This document shows, piece after piece, positions 44,475-57,200 of a stretch of DNA of 64,000 nucleotides. The DNA comes from G965195345 sp965277775. GTDB lineage: Bacteria; Pseudomonadota; Gammaproteobacteria; CAKMZV01. The position numbers were made by a program, and so were the translations under genes. The stretch spans positions 992,001 through 1,056,000 of the forward strand of contig OZ255843.1 of NCBI GenBank assembly GCA_965277775.1. The letters run 5' to 3'. The stretch's first letter is position 1. Each line of letters begins with the position of its first letter. Below the pieces are notes generated by a model that did no database searches, had not been told where the DNA came from, and worked only from the letters and a program-made list of their open reading frames with translations.

Positions 44475-47400
44475 TTAGTACAGGTAAACTGCGCCTGCAC
44501 CGCTGCTTACACCATTTGCGCCTACAGCAAGGGTATTTCCATTACTGCTTAAGCTCACTGAACCTCCAAAAAAAGCATCGGCAGAAGGGTCAGTGGCTTT
44601 GATATAGGCTTGTTGAGCCCAAACACCATTAGCAAATTCAAACGCATAGGTTGCGCCCGCATCATTTGTGCTATTATCATCTACGCTTCCAACGCCTGTG
44701 GCTGAACCATCCTCACCAGTAGCGCCCACCGCAAGAGTATTGCCATCTGCACTTAAACTCACAGAATTACCAAAACTATCGTTCGCCCCTGTATTTGAGG
44801 CTTTAATGTACGCTTGTTGAGCCCAGGTGCTGGATCCAGTGCTGAAGTGGAATAGATACACCGCGCCTGAATCAGAAGCAGTATTATTATTCTGCGCCCC
44901 ATTAACGCCCGTTGATGAGCTATCCTCGTTTCTTGCCCCGACCGCAAGGGCATTGCCATCTGCATTTAAACTCACAGAATTGCCAAATTCATCGGCCACC
45001 CCCGTATTTGAGGCTTTGATGTATGCTTGTTGAGACCAGGTGCTATAACCTGTGTTGAAGCGGAACAGATACACCACCCCTGAATTAGTAGCAGTATTAT
45101 CATCCTGCGCCCCATTAACGCCAGTCGATGAGCTATCTTCCCGATACGCCCCCACCGCAAGGGTATTGCCATCCGAGCTTAGGCTCACAGAAAAGCCAAA
45201 TTGATCAAACGTCCCTGTATTTGAAGCTTTGATGTATGCTTGTTGAGACCAGATGCTGGAAGTCGTATTGAAACGGAATAGATACACCGCCCCTGAATTA
45301 GCAGCAGTATTATCATTCTGCGCCCCATTGACGCCAGTCGATGAGCCAGCCTCACCATTAGCTCCGACCGCAAGGGTATTGCCATCGTCGTTTAGACTGA
45401 CACTAAAGCCAAATTGATCAAACGCCCCTGTATTTGAGGCTTTGATATATGCTTGTTGAGACCACGCACCTCCAATGCGACGGAATACATACACCGCCCC
45501 TGAATTAGAAGCAGTATTATCATCCTGCGCCCCATTAACACCAGTCGATGAGCCAGCCTCACCAAAAGCCCCCACCGCAAGGGTGTTGCCATCGCCATTT
45601 AGACTGACACGCCAGCCAAAGTAATCATCTCGCCCCGTATTTGAGGCTTTGATATATGCTTGTTGGGACCACGCACCACCAATGCGACGGAATACATACA
45701 CCGCCCCTGAATTAGTAGCAGTATTATCATCCTGCGCCCCATTAACACCAGTCGATGAGCCAGCCTCACCAAAAGCCCCCACCGCTTAAACTCACTGATG
45801 AGCCAAAACTATCACCTCCTTCAGCGTTACTCGCTTGCAAACGACCAATCAGGCTGTGTAGCTGCGCATTGGTCAAGGAGACCGTGTTATGACGGAATGA
45901 AGGACCACAAGATGATGCTGTATTACAAGTTTCCACCGAATATTGTGGATTACGCACATTTGGAATGTACCGGTGTAAGGCAACCAAAGCTTGCGCTGTG
46001 GTCTGTCTGATATTGGTGCTATTGGGACTGACAACAATGCCCGTGGTACTTAAGTCCGTAAAACCTGAATTACCATCGGGATTGCTTTGCAATTGATAAT
46101 GCGTCGCAGAAGTGATCGCACTCCAAGAAAAATCAAGGGTTTTAATGCCACCTGTGGTCACAACTAACAATGGGGCAGGACTGACAACAATGCTGGTAAA
46201 AGTCGATAACCCACCTGTATCGGTTGTTCTGAGTGTCAGCATTATTTGCGGCGCATTCAGGCTTAAATCTAATCGCGTTATGGTCAAACTCGTAGTGGTA
46301 ATGGCTGTGTTAACATGACCCGTTGAAACGCTGAAGGATAAGGTGCTATCCTCCACATCGAAAGCGGAAACAGTCAGAACAACAGGGTCTAAACCGACAG
46401 TGACAGCGTTTGAAGTTACCGTTAAGGTCGGCGTATCATTAACGGACGCCACTACCACCACAATCTGAGTAGAAATTGTTCGTCCACCAGCAGATGCCGC
46501 TTGGACGGTCAAAATCGATGTGCCATTAGCATTGGCAACCGCTGTCAAGGTGATTCTATTGGTGATCGTGCTTATACCGTTGAGAGGCGTCGATGCGACC
46601 ACATTCACAATACTTGAGGAGGAATTTACCGAGAGCGCGATTGAAACACCGTTAGAGTCTGTGGCAGTGGTTTGAATGACCACAGAGCCAAAGTCTTCTT
46701 GAACATTGATGCGGTTAGTAGAAACCATCAGCGTTGGCGTGGTGGCACCCAACACATTAACAGCGATGGTTTGCATGGCCGACAATCCAGCACTGTCAGT
46801 TGTACGAACCATTATGCTCGTTTGACCAGTAGAACCCGCAACAGCGTTCAAAATTATGGCATTCGTTGATGTGGTTACTGTGACCACGCCAGCGGTGGAC
46901 ACTTGAACGGAAAAGGATAAACGACCTTCATCGACATCACTTGCTGTGGTGTTAATGGTAATCGGCGAAAAGCCACCCACAGTTGAAATGTTGCTGCTTG
47001 AGACGGCTAAGGTTGGTGGATCATTGACAGCGTTCACGGTCACAGTCACTTGAGTTGTGGCACTGAAAGCGCCATTGGTCGCCCTAATGGTTAAGATGGT
47101 GCGACCATTGGCATTAGCAGTACTCGATATATTAACTTGTGCGTTTGAGGTCGTTACAGTGACCACCCCAGTATTGGATTGACTAACCGTAATTGTTGTT
47201 GCATTGGATACAGAGGCGACTAACTGAGGGGTCGCAAAATCTTCATCAATACTAAAGTTACTGCTTGATACTGAAAAAGTGGGGGTTGTTGGGCTTATTG
47301 GCGCTGCCGACGCAGGTGCGTCGCTACCGCCACCGCCGCCGCCGCCACAAGCAGACAATAATGCAGATAGTATCAAGGTTGTACCTATGGTGCTCAACGC

Positions 47401-47520
47401 GCGTCGATTCACTACCTTGAATGTGCGAGTGATTTCACTCATAAAAGCGAGAATAGATCGGCTGAACGCATGTTCTTGAAGCAATGAACTGATAGAAAAT
47501 ATTGAGAATAATTTATACAT
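44475..47520 (-). pseudogene. Array lipoprotein 2, broken by a 20-bp deletion
   Basis: Same architecture as gene 3: lipobox L-L-S-A-C and seven glycines, four cadherin-like repeats, Ig/FN3-like module and seven blades. At about 45783-45787 the first blade core loses 20 bp relative to the other copies, between two CCGC repeats of which one remains. The 5' frame ends after S-L-S-G-G-G-F-W, and the last six blades lie in another frame. Without the propeller the product would be truncated near residue 584. ATG at 47520 matches the other copies; M-S-E-I at 47439 is an alternative. Confidence 0.85.
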
Positions 47521-47765
47521 GACGGTTAACTTGAACTTATTAAAATGGCTAGTTGAGCTTATAAAACCTGAATTTAGAAAAATGCACGGTAAAATTATAT
47601 AAGAAATTTTATAAATTTGTATGAGAACACTTTTAAAATAGATCATGTTTAAAAATTAGTGAAAGTTGTTTAATTTAGCGAAATACTTTAACATAACTGG
47701 CTCAAAAAGCATTACAGATGGAAAAATAAGCGATTACGATATTAGGAGACTATCCTTATGTCACA

Positions 47766-48102
47766 ACATCCGCTAAGAATAATGGTGTACAAGGTTTTTA
47801 TGACGACCATACAGAAAGCGGTCATGTTTTGACTATGGATAGTGCAACGGTTGGTGTCTGTTTTTATCAATCTTTAAGCTTTTCAGCATCAGACCCTGTT
47901 GAAAAATTAGAGCCTAAGTTTAACATGAGTCTATACACCGCTTTGCTTATACAAATTTTGATAAATTTAGAGCAATTTAAGTACGGGTCTGGGAGAAAAT
48001 TTTCTCAGGAGAGACTGAAGAAAACAAAAGTAAAATTACTTGCTACAGAGGGGCGAGCCCCACTGGCAATTCATGGAAGACTACCTTAAGTCATTATCTT
48101 AT
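47766..48102 (+). pseudogene. Restriction-modification specificity (S) subunit fragment
   Basis: Plus-strand remnant in two frames. The first (47766-48040) reads A-K-N-N-G-V-Q-G-F-Y-D-D and later L-E-P-K-F-N-M-S-L-Y-T-A-L and Y-G-S-G-R-K-F-S-Q-E-R-L. The second, after a frameshift near 48045, reads G-E-P-H-W-Q-F-M-E-D-Y-L-K-S-L. These match the C-terminal half of a target-recognition domain of Type I or Type IIG systems. Both ends are truncated and no methylase or nuclease gene is near. It replaces the P-domain piece found in the other cassettes. Confidence 0.7.
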
Positions 48103-48335
48103 ATAGCAGTAACCTATAGAATCATGAATAAAAAAGATCACAGAGCGCTAAGTCATACTCAGTTTGCGAGGATGATTAAGAAGGTTGTTTCTGCGAAATC
48201 TGAGGAAAGACCATCATTCTAAACAGAGGGCATTAAAACAGAAGTGGTTTTTTGATAGAAAGGAACAAAAGTTTAGGACAGTGGCGTAATTTAGCCTATG
48301 GGGCAAAATGTATATAGTTCCCTTAATTTTATGTA

Positions 48336-48735
48336 CGATCAACAGCCTCTGACAAAACATGCCTCGACAATCGATTTATTCTCTCAAAACATGGCTTTAC
48401 AGCGCATACCTGAATAAACATCGGTTGATTCACTGCGTCAACAATGCCCAAATTTGAACGCGTCAAAAACCTTTAGCTTTACAAAAAATGTGACGAGCCC
48501 CGCTTATCAAGCATTTCCAAGCGGAGTCATTGTTATTTTCAAACCACAATGGGACACCAACCGCATCTATTTTTGGACACAATCTAACGCATTAGCCACC
48601 CCAAAGGTTTTGACAGAAAGTTTGAATATGTGGATGATTGTTACACCTGCAGAAGCCTTGCATACGGCAAATAAAATTCGTGAAAGCCAAGCCATTGTTT
48701 CTGCCACCTTGTGGCAAGCTGTTACCACTCGATGA
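48336..48735 (+). pseudogene. S8-protease prodomain fragment (cassette 2)
   Basis: Lacks the signal peptide and first 50 codons present in cassettes 1 and 3; homology resumes at GATCAACAGCC. The same in-frame TAA follows I-P-E (about 48416). The rest is open to the shared end V-T-T-R. Confidence 0.65.
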
Positions 48736-49322
48736 GATACCACATAGGTCATCATCATTTAAATTCGCTGCACAGTGTGAAAGCAATTACCTAAAGCACA
48801 GAATGTAAATAAGCCGCCATACTTAGGTGGTTTTGTACATAGACTTCTTAAATTTGACATCAATCTAATAGCATTCTAATGGAAGTTCTATCAAATACAA
48901 CACACTGTTATAAGCTATAAGTTGATGTTCTATGGATTCAATCTTAACGAAACAACGCTTTATCACTGCAAAAGATATTATGCTTTGATGGCGGCTTTAT
49001 TGCAGGCCTGTTTGGGGGGATACAATGCACCGTTCAATCACTTCGGCACTCATCCAAGCCTTAGTCTTGACAGCAACATCAGAACCACTGCTTCTAATAA
49101 CGCTCAACTGACGTGCCAAGCATACAGAAAATGGGGCACGATCACATCAAATAGTCAATGCTCTAATACTCAATAGACATTCAACTTGAAAGTCATCCAA
49201 GTCCGTTCAGATTGATACAGAATAAGGGTTTAGCAAGACACTAATTACTTGGCTCAGCACCGCCTTGTGCAAGGACGGTGCTGAGACGAATAATTTAAGA
49301 TGAGGGCCGTCATGCTGAATAT
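48736..49322. other. Intercassette spacer 2-3
   Basis: Same sequence as spacer 1-2 but with a deletion of roughly 100 bases (the GTTAAGCACTTCATCC to GGTACGGGGG part is missing). No intact gene. Confidence 0.6.
49253..49285. terminator. Intercassette hairpin, copy 3
   Basis: Identical in stem and loop to the copy at 44405. Confidence 0.6.
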
Positions 49323-52300
49323 CTAGTACAGGTAAACTGCGCCTGCACCGCTGCTTACACCATCTGCACCTACAGCAAGAGTATTTCCATTACTGCTTAA
49401 GCTCACTGAAGTTCCAAAAGAAGCATTGAAAGAAGGGTCAGTGGCTTTGATATAGGCTTGTTGAGCCCAGGCACCATTAGCAAATTCAAACACATAGGTT
49501 GCGCCCGTATGACCTATGCCATTATCATCTACGCCTCCAATGCCTGTGGCTGAACCATCCTCACCAGTAGCTCCGACCGCAAGGATATTGCCATCTGCAC
49601 TTAAACTCACAAAATTACCAAATTGATCGTCCGCCCCTGTATTTGAGGCTTTAATGTACGCTTGTTGAGCCCAGGTGCTGGATCCAGTGCTGAAGCGGAA
49701 TACATACACCGCCCCTGAATCAGAAGCAGTATTATTATTCTGCGCCCCATTAACGCCAGTCGATGAGCTTTCCTCGTATCTTGCCCCGACCGCAAGGGTG
49801 TTGCCATCTGCACTTAAACTCACAGAATTGCCAAATCGATCAAACGCCCCTGTATTTGAAGCTTTGATGTATGCTCGTTGAGACCAGATGCTGGAAGTCG
49901 TATTGAAACGGAATAGATACACCGACCCTGAATTAGTAGCAGTATTATCATCCTGCGCCCCATTAACGCCAGTCGATGAGCTACCTTCCCAATACGCCCC
50001 CACCGCAAGGGTATTGCCATCTGCACTTAAACTCACAGAAAAGCCAAATCGATCGTCCGCCCCTGTATTTGAAGCTTTGATGTATGCTCGTTGAGACCAG
50101 ATGCTGGAAGTCGTATTGAAACGGAATACATACACCGCCCCTGAAGCAGAAAAAGTATTATCATCCTGCGCCCCATTAACGCCAGTCGATGAGCTATCCT
50201 CGCTTCTTACCCCGACCGCAAGGGTATTGCCATCTGCACTTAAACTCACAGAATTGCCAAATTCATCGAACTCCCCCGTATTTGAAGCTTTGATGTATGC
50301 TCGTTGAGACCAGATGCTGGAAGTCGTATTGAAACGGAATAGATACACCGCCCCTGAATCAGCAACAGTACTAGCATCCTGCGTCCCATTAACGCCAGTC
50401 GATGAGCCATCCTCACCAAAAGCCCCCACCGCAAGGGTGTTGCCATCGCCATTTAGACTGACACGCCAGCCAAAGTAATCATCTCGCCCCGTATTTGAGG
50501 CTTTGATATACGCTTGTTGGAACCACGCACCACCAATGCGACGGAATACATACACCGCCCCTGAAAGAGAAGCAGCATTATCATCCTGCACCCCATTAAC
50601 ACCAGTCGATGAGCCATCCTCAGCCCAAGCGCCCACCGCAAGGGTATTGCCGTCACCGCTCAAGCTTATTGAATCGCCAAACCTATCAACTCCTTCAGCA
50701 TTACTCGCTTGCAAACGACCAATCATGCTGTTTAGCTGCGCATTGGTCAAGGAGACCGTGTTATGACGGAATGAAGGACCACAAGATGATGCTGTATTAC
50801 AAGTTCCCACCGAATATTGTGGATTACGCACATTTGGAATGTACCGGTGTAAGGCAATCAAAGTTTGCGCGGTGGTCTGTCTGATATTGGTGCTATTGGG
50901 ACTGACAACAATGCCCGTGGTACTTAAGTCCGTAAAACCCGAAGTGCCATCGGGATTGCTTTGCAATTGATAATGCGTCGCAGAAGTGATCGCACTCCAA
51001 GAAAAATCAAGGGTTTTAATGCCACCTGTGGTCACAACTAACAATGGGGCAGGACTGACAACAATGCTGGTAAAAGTCGATAACCCACCTGTATCGGTTG
51101 TTCTGAGTGTCAGCATTATTTGCGGCGCATTCAGGCTTAAATCTAATCGCGTTATGGTCAAACTCGTAGTGGTAATGGCTGTGTTAACATGACCCGTTGA
51201 AACGCTGAAGGATAAGGTGCTATCCTCCACATCGAAAGCGGAAACAGTCAGAACAACAGGGTCTAAACCGACAGTGACAGCGTTTGAAGTTACCGTTAAG
51301 GTCGGCGTATCATTAACGGACGCCACTACCACCACAATCTGAGTAGAAATTGTTCGTCCACCAGCAGATGCCGCTTGGACGGTCAAAATCGATGTGCCAT
51401 TAGCATTGGCAACCGCTGTCAAGGTGATTCTATTGGTGATCGTGCTTATACCGTTGAGAGGCGTCGATGCGACCACATTCACAATACTTGAGGAGGAATT
51501 TACCGAGAGCGCGATTGAAACACCGTTAGAGTCTGTGGCAGTGGTTTGAATGACCACAGAGCCAAAGTCTTCTTGAACATTGATGCGGTTAGTAGAAACC
51601 ATCAGCGTTGGCGTGGTGGCACCCAACACATTAACAGCGATGGTTTGCATGGCCGACAATCCAGCACTGTCAGTTGTACGAACCATTATGCTCGTTTGAC
51701 CAGTAGAACCCGCAACAGCGTTCAAAATTATGGCATTCGTTGATGTGGTTACTGTGACCACGCCAGCGGTGGACACTTGAACGGAAAAGGATAAACCACC
51801 TTCATCGACATCACTTGCTGTGGTGTTAATGGTAATCGGCGAAAAGCCACCCACAGTTGAAATGTTGCTGCTTGAGACGGCTAAGGTTGGTGGATCATTG
51901 ACAGCGTTCACGGTCACAGTCACTTGAGTTGTGGCACTGAAAGCGCCATTGGTCGCCCTAATGGTTAAGATGGTGCGACCATTGGCATTAGCAATACTCA
52001 ATACATTAACTTGTGCGTTTGAGGTCGTTACAGTGACCACCCCAGTATTGGATTGACTAACCGTAATTGTTGTTGCATTGGATACAGAGGCGACTAACTG
52101 AGGGGTCGCAAAATCTTCATCAATACTAAAGTTACTGCTTGATACTGAAAAAGTGGGGGTTGTTGGGCTTATTGGCGCTGCCGACGCAGGTGCGTCGCTA
52201 CCGCCACCACCACCACCGCAAGCAGACAATAATGCAGATAGCATCAAGGTTGTACCTATGGTACTCAACGCGCGGCGATTCACTGCCTTGAATGTGCGAG

Positions 52301-52391
52301 TGATTTCACTCATAAAAGCGAGAATAGATCGGCTGAACGCATGTTCTTGAAGCAATGAACTGATAGAAAATATTGAGAATAATTTATACAT
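49323..52391 (-). CDS. Array lipoprotein 3, intact short-stalk form
   Basis: 1022 residues, the only intact short member. The signal segment ends L-L-S-A-C followed by five or six glycines and S-D-A-P. Four cadherin-like repeats (about 70-430) with V-N-D-P-P or V-N-D-T-P junctions come next, then an Ig/FN3-like module with S-H/T-H-Y-Q-L-Q-S-N-P-D-G (about 430-555). Seven FG-GAP-type blades of 69-71 residues follow, with repeated A-D-G-N-T-L-A-V-G and Y-I-K-A-S-N-T-G. It ends A-G-A-V-Y-L-Y like its paralogues. The blade loops lack the full calcium motif of integrins. ATG at 52391; M-S-E-I at 52310 is an alternative start. Outer-membrane surface anchoring and a binding role are inferred. Confidence 0.85.
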   Translation of the reverse strand: MYKLFSIFSISSLLQEHAFSRSILAFMSEITRTFKAVNRRALSTIGTTLMLSALLSACGGGGGGSDAPASAAPISPTTPTFSVSSSNFSIDEDFATPQLVASVSNATTITVSQSNTGVVTVTTSNAQVNVLSIANANGRTILTIRATNGAFSATTQVTVTVNAVNDPPTLAVSSSNISTVGGFSPITINTTASDVDEGGLSFSVQVSTAGVVTVTTSTNAIILNAVAGSTGQTSIMVRTTDSAGLSAMQTIAVNVLGATTPTLMVSTNRINVQEDFGSVVIQTTATDSNGVSIALSVNSSSSIVNVVASTPLNGISTITNRITLTAVANANGTSILTVQAASAGGRTISTQIVVVVASVNDTPTLTVTSNAVTVGLDPVVLTVSAFDVEDSTLSFSVSTGHVNTAITTTSLTITRLDLSLNAPQIMLTLRTTDTGGLSTFTSIVVSPAPLLVVTTGGIKTLDFSWSAITSATHYQLQSNPDGTSGFTDLSTTGIVVSPNSTNIRQTTAQTLIALHRYIPNVRNPQYSVGTCNTASSCGPSFRHNTVSLTNAQLNSMIGRLQASNAEGVDRFGDSISLSGDGNTLAVGAWAEDGSSTGVNGVQDDNAASLSGAVYVFRRIGGAWFQQAYIKASNTGRDDYFGWRVSLNGDGNTLAVGAFGEDGSSTGVNGTQDASTVADSGAVYLFRFNTTSSIWSQRAYIKASNTGEFDEFGNSVSLSADGNTLAVGVRSEDSSSTGVNGAQDDNTFSASGAVYVFRFNTTSSIWSQRAYIKASNTGADDRFGFSVSLSADGNTLAVGAYWEGSSSTGVNGAQDDNTATNSGSVYLFRFNTTSSIWSQRAYIKASNTGAFDRFGNSVSLSADGNTLAVGARYEESSSTGVNGAQNNNTASDSGAVYVFRFSTGSSTWAQQAYIKASNTGADDQFGNFVSLSADGNILAVGATGEDGSATGIGGVDDNGIGHTGATYVFEFANGAWAQQAYIKATDPSFNASFGTSVSLSSNGNTLAVGADGVSSGAGAVYLY

Positions 52392-52646
52392 GACGGTTAA
52401 CTTGAACTTATTAAAATGGCTAGTTGAGCTTATAAAACCTGAATTTAGAAAAATGCACGGCAAAATTATATAAGAAATTTTATAAAATTGTATGAGAACA
52501 CTTTTAAAATAGATTATGCTTAAAAATTAGTGAAAGTTGTTTAATTTAGCGAAATGCTTTAACATAACTGGCTCAAAAGCATAACAGATGGTAACATAAG
52601 CGATTACGATATAGTAGACTATCCTTCTGTCATAACGCCGATGTAA

Positions 52647-53018
52647 ATGCTGGTTTCTACTCAAACCATCAACCTTGGTATCCCAGATAGGAATTCAGCA
52701 GGCATCACCAGCCAAATCGTCATACAAAACTCAACCATGACACACATTGAACAACTTGAAGTCATTGTGAATGTCATGCACACCTATCCTGGCGATTTAA
52801 CCATTATGCTTACACACACTTCTGGTACTCAAACCAACCATTCTACTTTGCAAATAACCTTGCCAAGGCGCGGCACAAATCTTCCTCGTAAGAAGCTGAT
52901 CTCTAACGCATTTTTTATGGAACCTGCCAGTGGCACTTGAACGCTGAATATCTCTGACAGGGCAAGATTAGACGTAGGGACTATCCGCGGATGGACGCTT
53001 AACCTTTATGGACGATAA
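52647..53018 (+). pseudogene. Proprotein-convertase P-domain fragment (cassette 3)
   Basis: Same P-domain remnant as in cassettes 1 and 4, here with an ATG but with a TGA replacing the Trp codon of the S-G-T-W motif (about 52938). The frame beyond it stays open to the shared stop at 53016-53018. Confidence 0.7.
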
Positions 53019-53023
53019 CTGAC

Positions 53024-53575
53024 ATGAACATACAAACGCTTTATTGCATTCTTAGGATTTGCCTGCTTGGGCTTGCTTTTTTGATCAAGCCCGCAATCGC
53101 TCAACAGTATTATTACGATGGACAAACTAAGATCAATATTTACATTAGTGCAACTCAGATCATCAATTTTGATTACGATCAACAGCCTCTGACAAAACAT
53201 GCCTCGACAATCGATTTATTCTCTCAAGCCATGGCTTTACAGCGCATCCTTGAATAAACATCGGTTGATTCTCTGCGTCAACAATGCCCAAATTTGAACG
53301 TCTCAAAAACCTTTAGTTTTACAAAAAATGTGACGAGTCCCGCCTTCCAAGCATTTCTAAGCGGAGTCATTGTTATTTTCAAACCACAATGGGACACCAA
53401 TCGCATCCTTCTTTGAACACAATCAAACGCATTGGCCACCCCAAAGGTTTTGACAGAAAGTTTGAATATGTGGATGATTGTTACACCTGCAGAAGCCTTG
53501 CATACGGCAAATAGAATTCATGAAAGCCAAGCCGTTGTTTCGGACACCTTGTGGCAAGCTGTTGCTATTCGATGA
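53024..53575 (+). pseudogene. S8-protease signal peptide and prodomain fragment (cassette 3)
   Basis: Starts six bases after the P-domain stop. Signal peptide and first 76 codons are open, then the TAA found also in cassettes 1 and 2, and an additional TGA near 53414 (a Trp codon elsewhere). No catalytic domain. Confidence 0.65.
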
Positions 53576-54234
53576 GTGTCACCACATAGGTCATCATCAT
53601 TTAAATTCGCTGCACAGTGTGAAAGCAATTGCCTAAAGCACCGAATTTGAATAAATAATTAGGTAGTTTTGTACATAGACTTGTTGAATTTGACATCAAT
53701 CTAATAGCATTCTATGGAAGTTCTATCAAATACGACACACTGTTATAAGCTATAGGTTGATGTTCTATGGATTCAATCTTAACGAAACAACGCTTTATCA
53801 CTGCAAAAGATATTATGCTTTGATGGCGGCTTTATTGCAGGCCTGTTTGGGGGGGTTAAGCACTTCATCCACTAATGATTCTAATTGTTCGATTGTGAAT
53901 ACTGGCGCTGATTAACAAGTTGGTACGGGGGATACAATGCACCGTTCAATCACTTCGGCACTCATCCAGGCCTTAGTCTTGATAGCAACATCAGAACCAC
54001 TGCTTCTAATAACGTTCAACTGACGTGCCAAGCATACAGAAAATGGGGCACGATCACATCGAATAGTCAATGCTCTAATGTCCAATAGACATTCAACTTG
54101 AAAGTCATCCGAGTCCATTCAGATTGATACAGAATAAGGGTTTAGCAAGACACTAATTACTTGTCTCAGCACTGCCTTGTGCAAGGACGATGCTAAGACG
54201 AATAATTTAAGACGAGGGCCGTTGTGCTGAATAT
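53576..54234. other. Intercassette spacer 3-4
   Basis: Full-length version of the spacer seen at 43868-44474, including the short M-D-S-I-L frame and the shared cadherin-like remnant. No intact gene. Confidence 0.6.
54165..54197. terminator. Intercassette hairpin, copy 4 (degraded)
   Basis: Same element with changes on the right arm (CGATGCTAAG) and one on the left, which weaken the outer stem. The inner 5-bp stem is intact. Confidence 0.5.
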
Positions 54235-57200
54235 CTAGTACAGGTAAACTGCGCCTGCAAGGTTGCTTGCACCATCTGCACCTACAGCAAGAGTATTTCC
54301 ATTACTGCTTAAGCTCACTGAAAATCCAAAAAAAGCACCGACAGAAGGGTCAATGGCTTTGATATAGGCTTGTTGTGACCACGCACCATTAACAAATTCA
54401 AACACATAGGTTGCGCCCGCATTATCTGTGCCATTATCATCTACGCTTCCAACGCCTGTGGCTGAACCATCCTCACCAGTAGCTCCGACCGCAAGAGTAT
54501 TGCCATCTGCACTTAAACTCATAGAATTACCAAAATTATCGTTCGCCCCTGTATTTGAGGCTTTAATGTACGCTTGTTGAGCCCAGGTGTTGGATTCAGT
54601 GCTGAAGCGGAATACATACACCGCGCCTGTATTAGTAGAATTATTATTCTGCACCCCATTAACGCCAGTCGACAAGCTATCCTCGCTTCTTGCCCCGACC
54701 GCAAGGGTATTACCATCAGCGCTTAGAACCACTGAACCACCAAATTCATCGGCCACCCCCGTATTTGAGGCTTTGATATAAGCTTGTTGAGACCAGGTGC
54801 TGGAAGTCGTATTGAAGCGGAATACATACACCGCCCCTGTAGCAGAAGAGTTATTATTATTCTGCGCCCCATTAACGCCAGTCAATGAGCTATCCTCGCC
54901 AGTAGCTCCGACCGCAAGGGTATTGCCATCTGCACTTAAACTCGCAGACCAGCCAAATCGATCAAACGTCCCTGCATTTGAGGCTTTGATGTATGCTTGT
55001 TGTGACCAGATGCTGGAAGTCGTATTGAAACGGAATAGATACACCGCCCCTGTAGCAGAAGAGTTATTATTATTCTGCGCCCCATTAACGCCAGTCGATG
55101 AGCTATCCTCGTTTCTTGCCCCGACCGCAAGGGTATTGCCATCGTCATTTAGACTGACACTAAAGCTAAAGAAATCGCCCTGCCATGTATTTGAGGCTTT
55201 GATGTATGCTTGTTGAGACCACACACCACCAATGCGACGGAATACATACACCGCCCCTGAAAAAGAAGCAGTATTATCATTCTGCACCCCATTAACACCA
55301 GTCGATGAGCCAGCCTCACTAATAGCTCCGACCGCAAGGGTGTTGCCATCCGAGCTTAGACTCACAGGAAAGCCAAAGTAATCGCCCCGCCCTGTATTTG
55401 AGGCTTTAATGTATGCTTGTTGGGACCACGCACCTCCATTGCGACGAAATACATACACCGCCCCTGAATCAGGAACAGTATTATCATTCTGCGCCCCATT
55501 AACACCAGTCGATGAGCCATCCTCAGCCCAAGCGCCCACCGCAAGGGTATTGCCATCGCCGCTTAAACTCACTGATGAGCCAAAACTATCACCTCCTTCA
55601 GCGTTACTCGCTTGCAAACGACCAATCAGGCTGTGTAGCTGCGCATTGGTCAAGGAGACCGTGTTATGACGGAATGAAGGACCACAAGATGATGCTGTAT
55701 TACAAGTTTCCACCGAATATTGTGGATTACGCACATTTGGAATGTACTGGTGTAAGGCAACCAAAGCTTGCGCGGTAGTCTGTCTGATATTGGTGCTATT
55801 GGGACTGACAACAATGCCCGTGGTACTTAAGTCCGTAAAACCCGAAGTGCCATCGGGATTGCTTTGCAATTGATAATGCGTCGCAGAAGTGATCGCACTC
55901 CAAGCAAAATCAAGGGTCTTGATGCCACCTGTGGTCACAACTAACAATGGGGCAGGACTGACAACAATGCTGGTAAAAGTCGATAACCCACCTGTATCGG
56001 TTGTTCTGAGTGTCAGCATTATTTGCGGCGCATTCGGGCTGAAATCTAATCGCGTTATGGTCAAACTCGTGGTGGTAATGGCTGTGTTAACATGACCCGT
56101 TGAAACGCTGAAGGATAAGGTGCTATCCTCCACATCGAAAGCGGAAACAGTCAGAACAACAGGGTCTGAGCCGACAGTGACAGTGTTTGAAGTTACCGTT
56201 AAGGTCGGTGGATCATTGACAGCGTTCACGGTCACAGTCACTTGAGTGGTTGTACTAAGTCTGCCATCACTAAGGGTGATGGTTAAGGTGGTTCGTCCAT
56301 TGGCATTGGCAATGTTTGCAACTCGGACGCCTACGTCTGTGGCTGTGACACTAACCACCCCAGTAGTGGATTCAGCCACGGTTAAAGTCAAAGTAGTACT
56401 ATCCACATCCGTTCTGGTTGTTGCGATCAAAATCGTTCCAAAATCTTCAAGCAAAGTCAATGTGTTGGTTGAAACAGTTAAGACTGGTGGGTCATTAACG
56501 GCTGTGACGTCCACCACTACCTGAGTGGTTGTACTTAGTCTGCCATCACTAAGGGTGATGGTTAAGGTCGTTCGCCCATTGGCATTGGCAATGTTTGCAA
56601 CTCGGACGCCTGCATCTGTGGTTGTCACTGTGACCAGCCCAGTAGTAGATTCAGCCACGGTTAACGTCAAGGTATCGCCATCAATATCCGTTCTGGTTGT
56701 TCCAATCAAAATAGGCGTTGCAAAATCTTCAACCAAGGTCAAGGTAGTGGTGGAGACAGTTAGAACTGGCGGGTCATTAATGGGTGTGACGTCCACCACC
56801 ACTTGAGCGGTTGAACTTAGTCCGCCATCACTGAGGCTAATGGTTAAAGTCGTTCTGCCATTCACACCGCTAATGCTATTTACTTCAATACCTAAGGTTG
56901 TGGTTGTCACAGTGATCACCCCTGCGTTTGATTCAGCCACAGTTAAAGTCAAGGTATTGCTATCAATATCCGTTCTGGTTGTTGCGATCAAAACCATTCC
57001 AAAATCTTCAGCCAAGGTCAAGGCAGTGGTGGAGACGGTTAGAACTGGTGGGTCATTAGTGGGTGTGACGTCAACCACCACTTGAGCGGTTGTACTTAGT
57101 CTGCCATCACTAAGGGTGATGGTTAAGGTGGTTCGTCCATTGGCATTGGCAATGTTTGCAACTCGGACGCCTACGTCTGTGGCTGTGACACTGACCACGC

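Noticed and set aside
48040..48222. Independent 60-codon gene after the S-subunit fragment
   Set aside because: Its first part is the frameshifted continuation of the S-subunit sequence; the rest is not recognisable.
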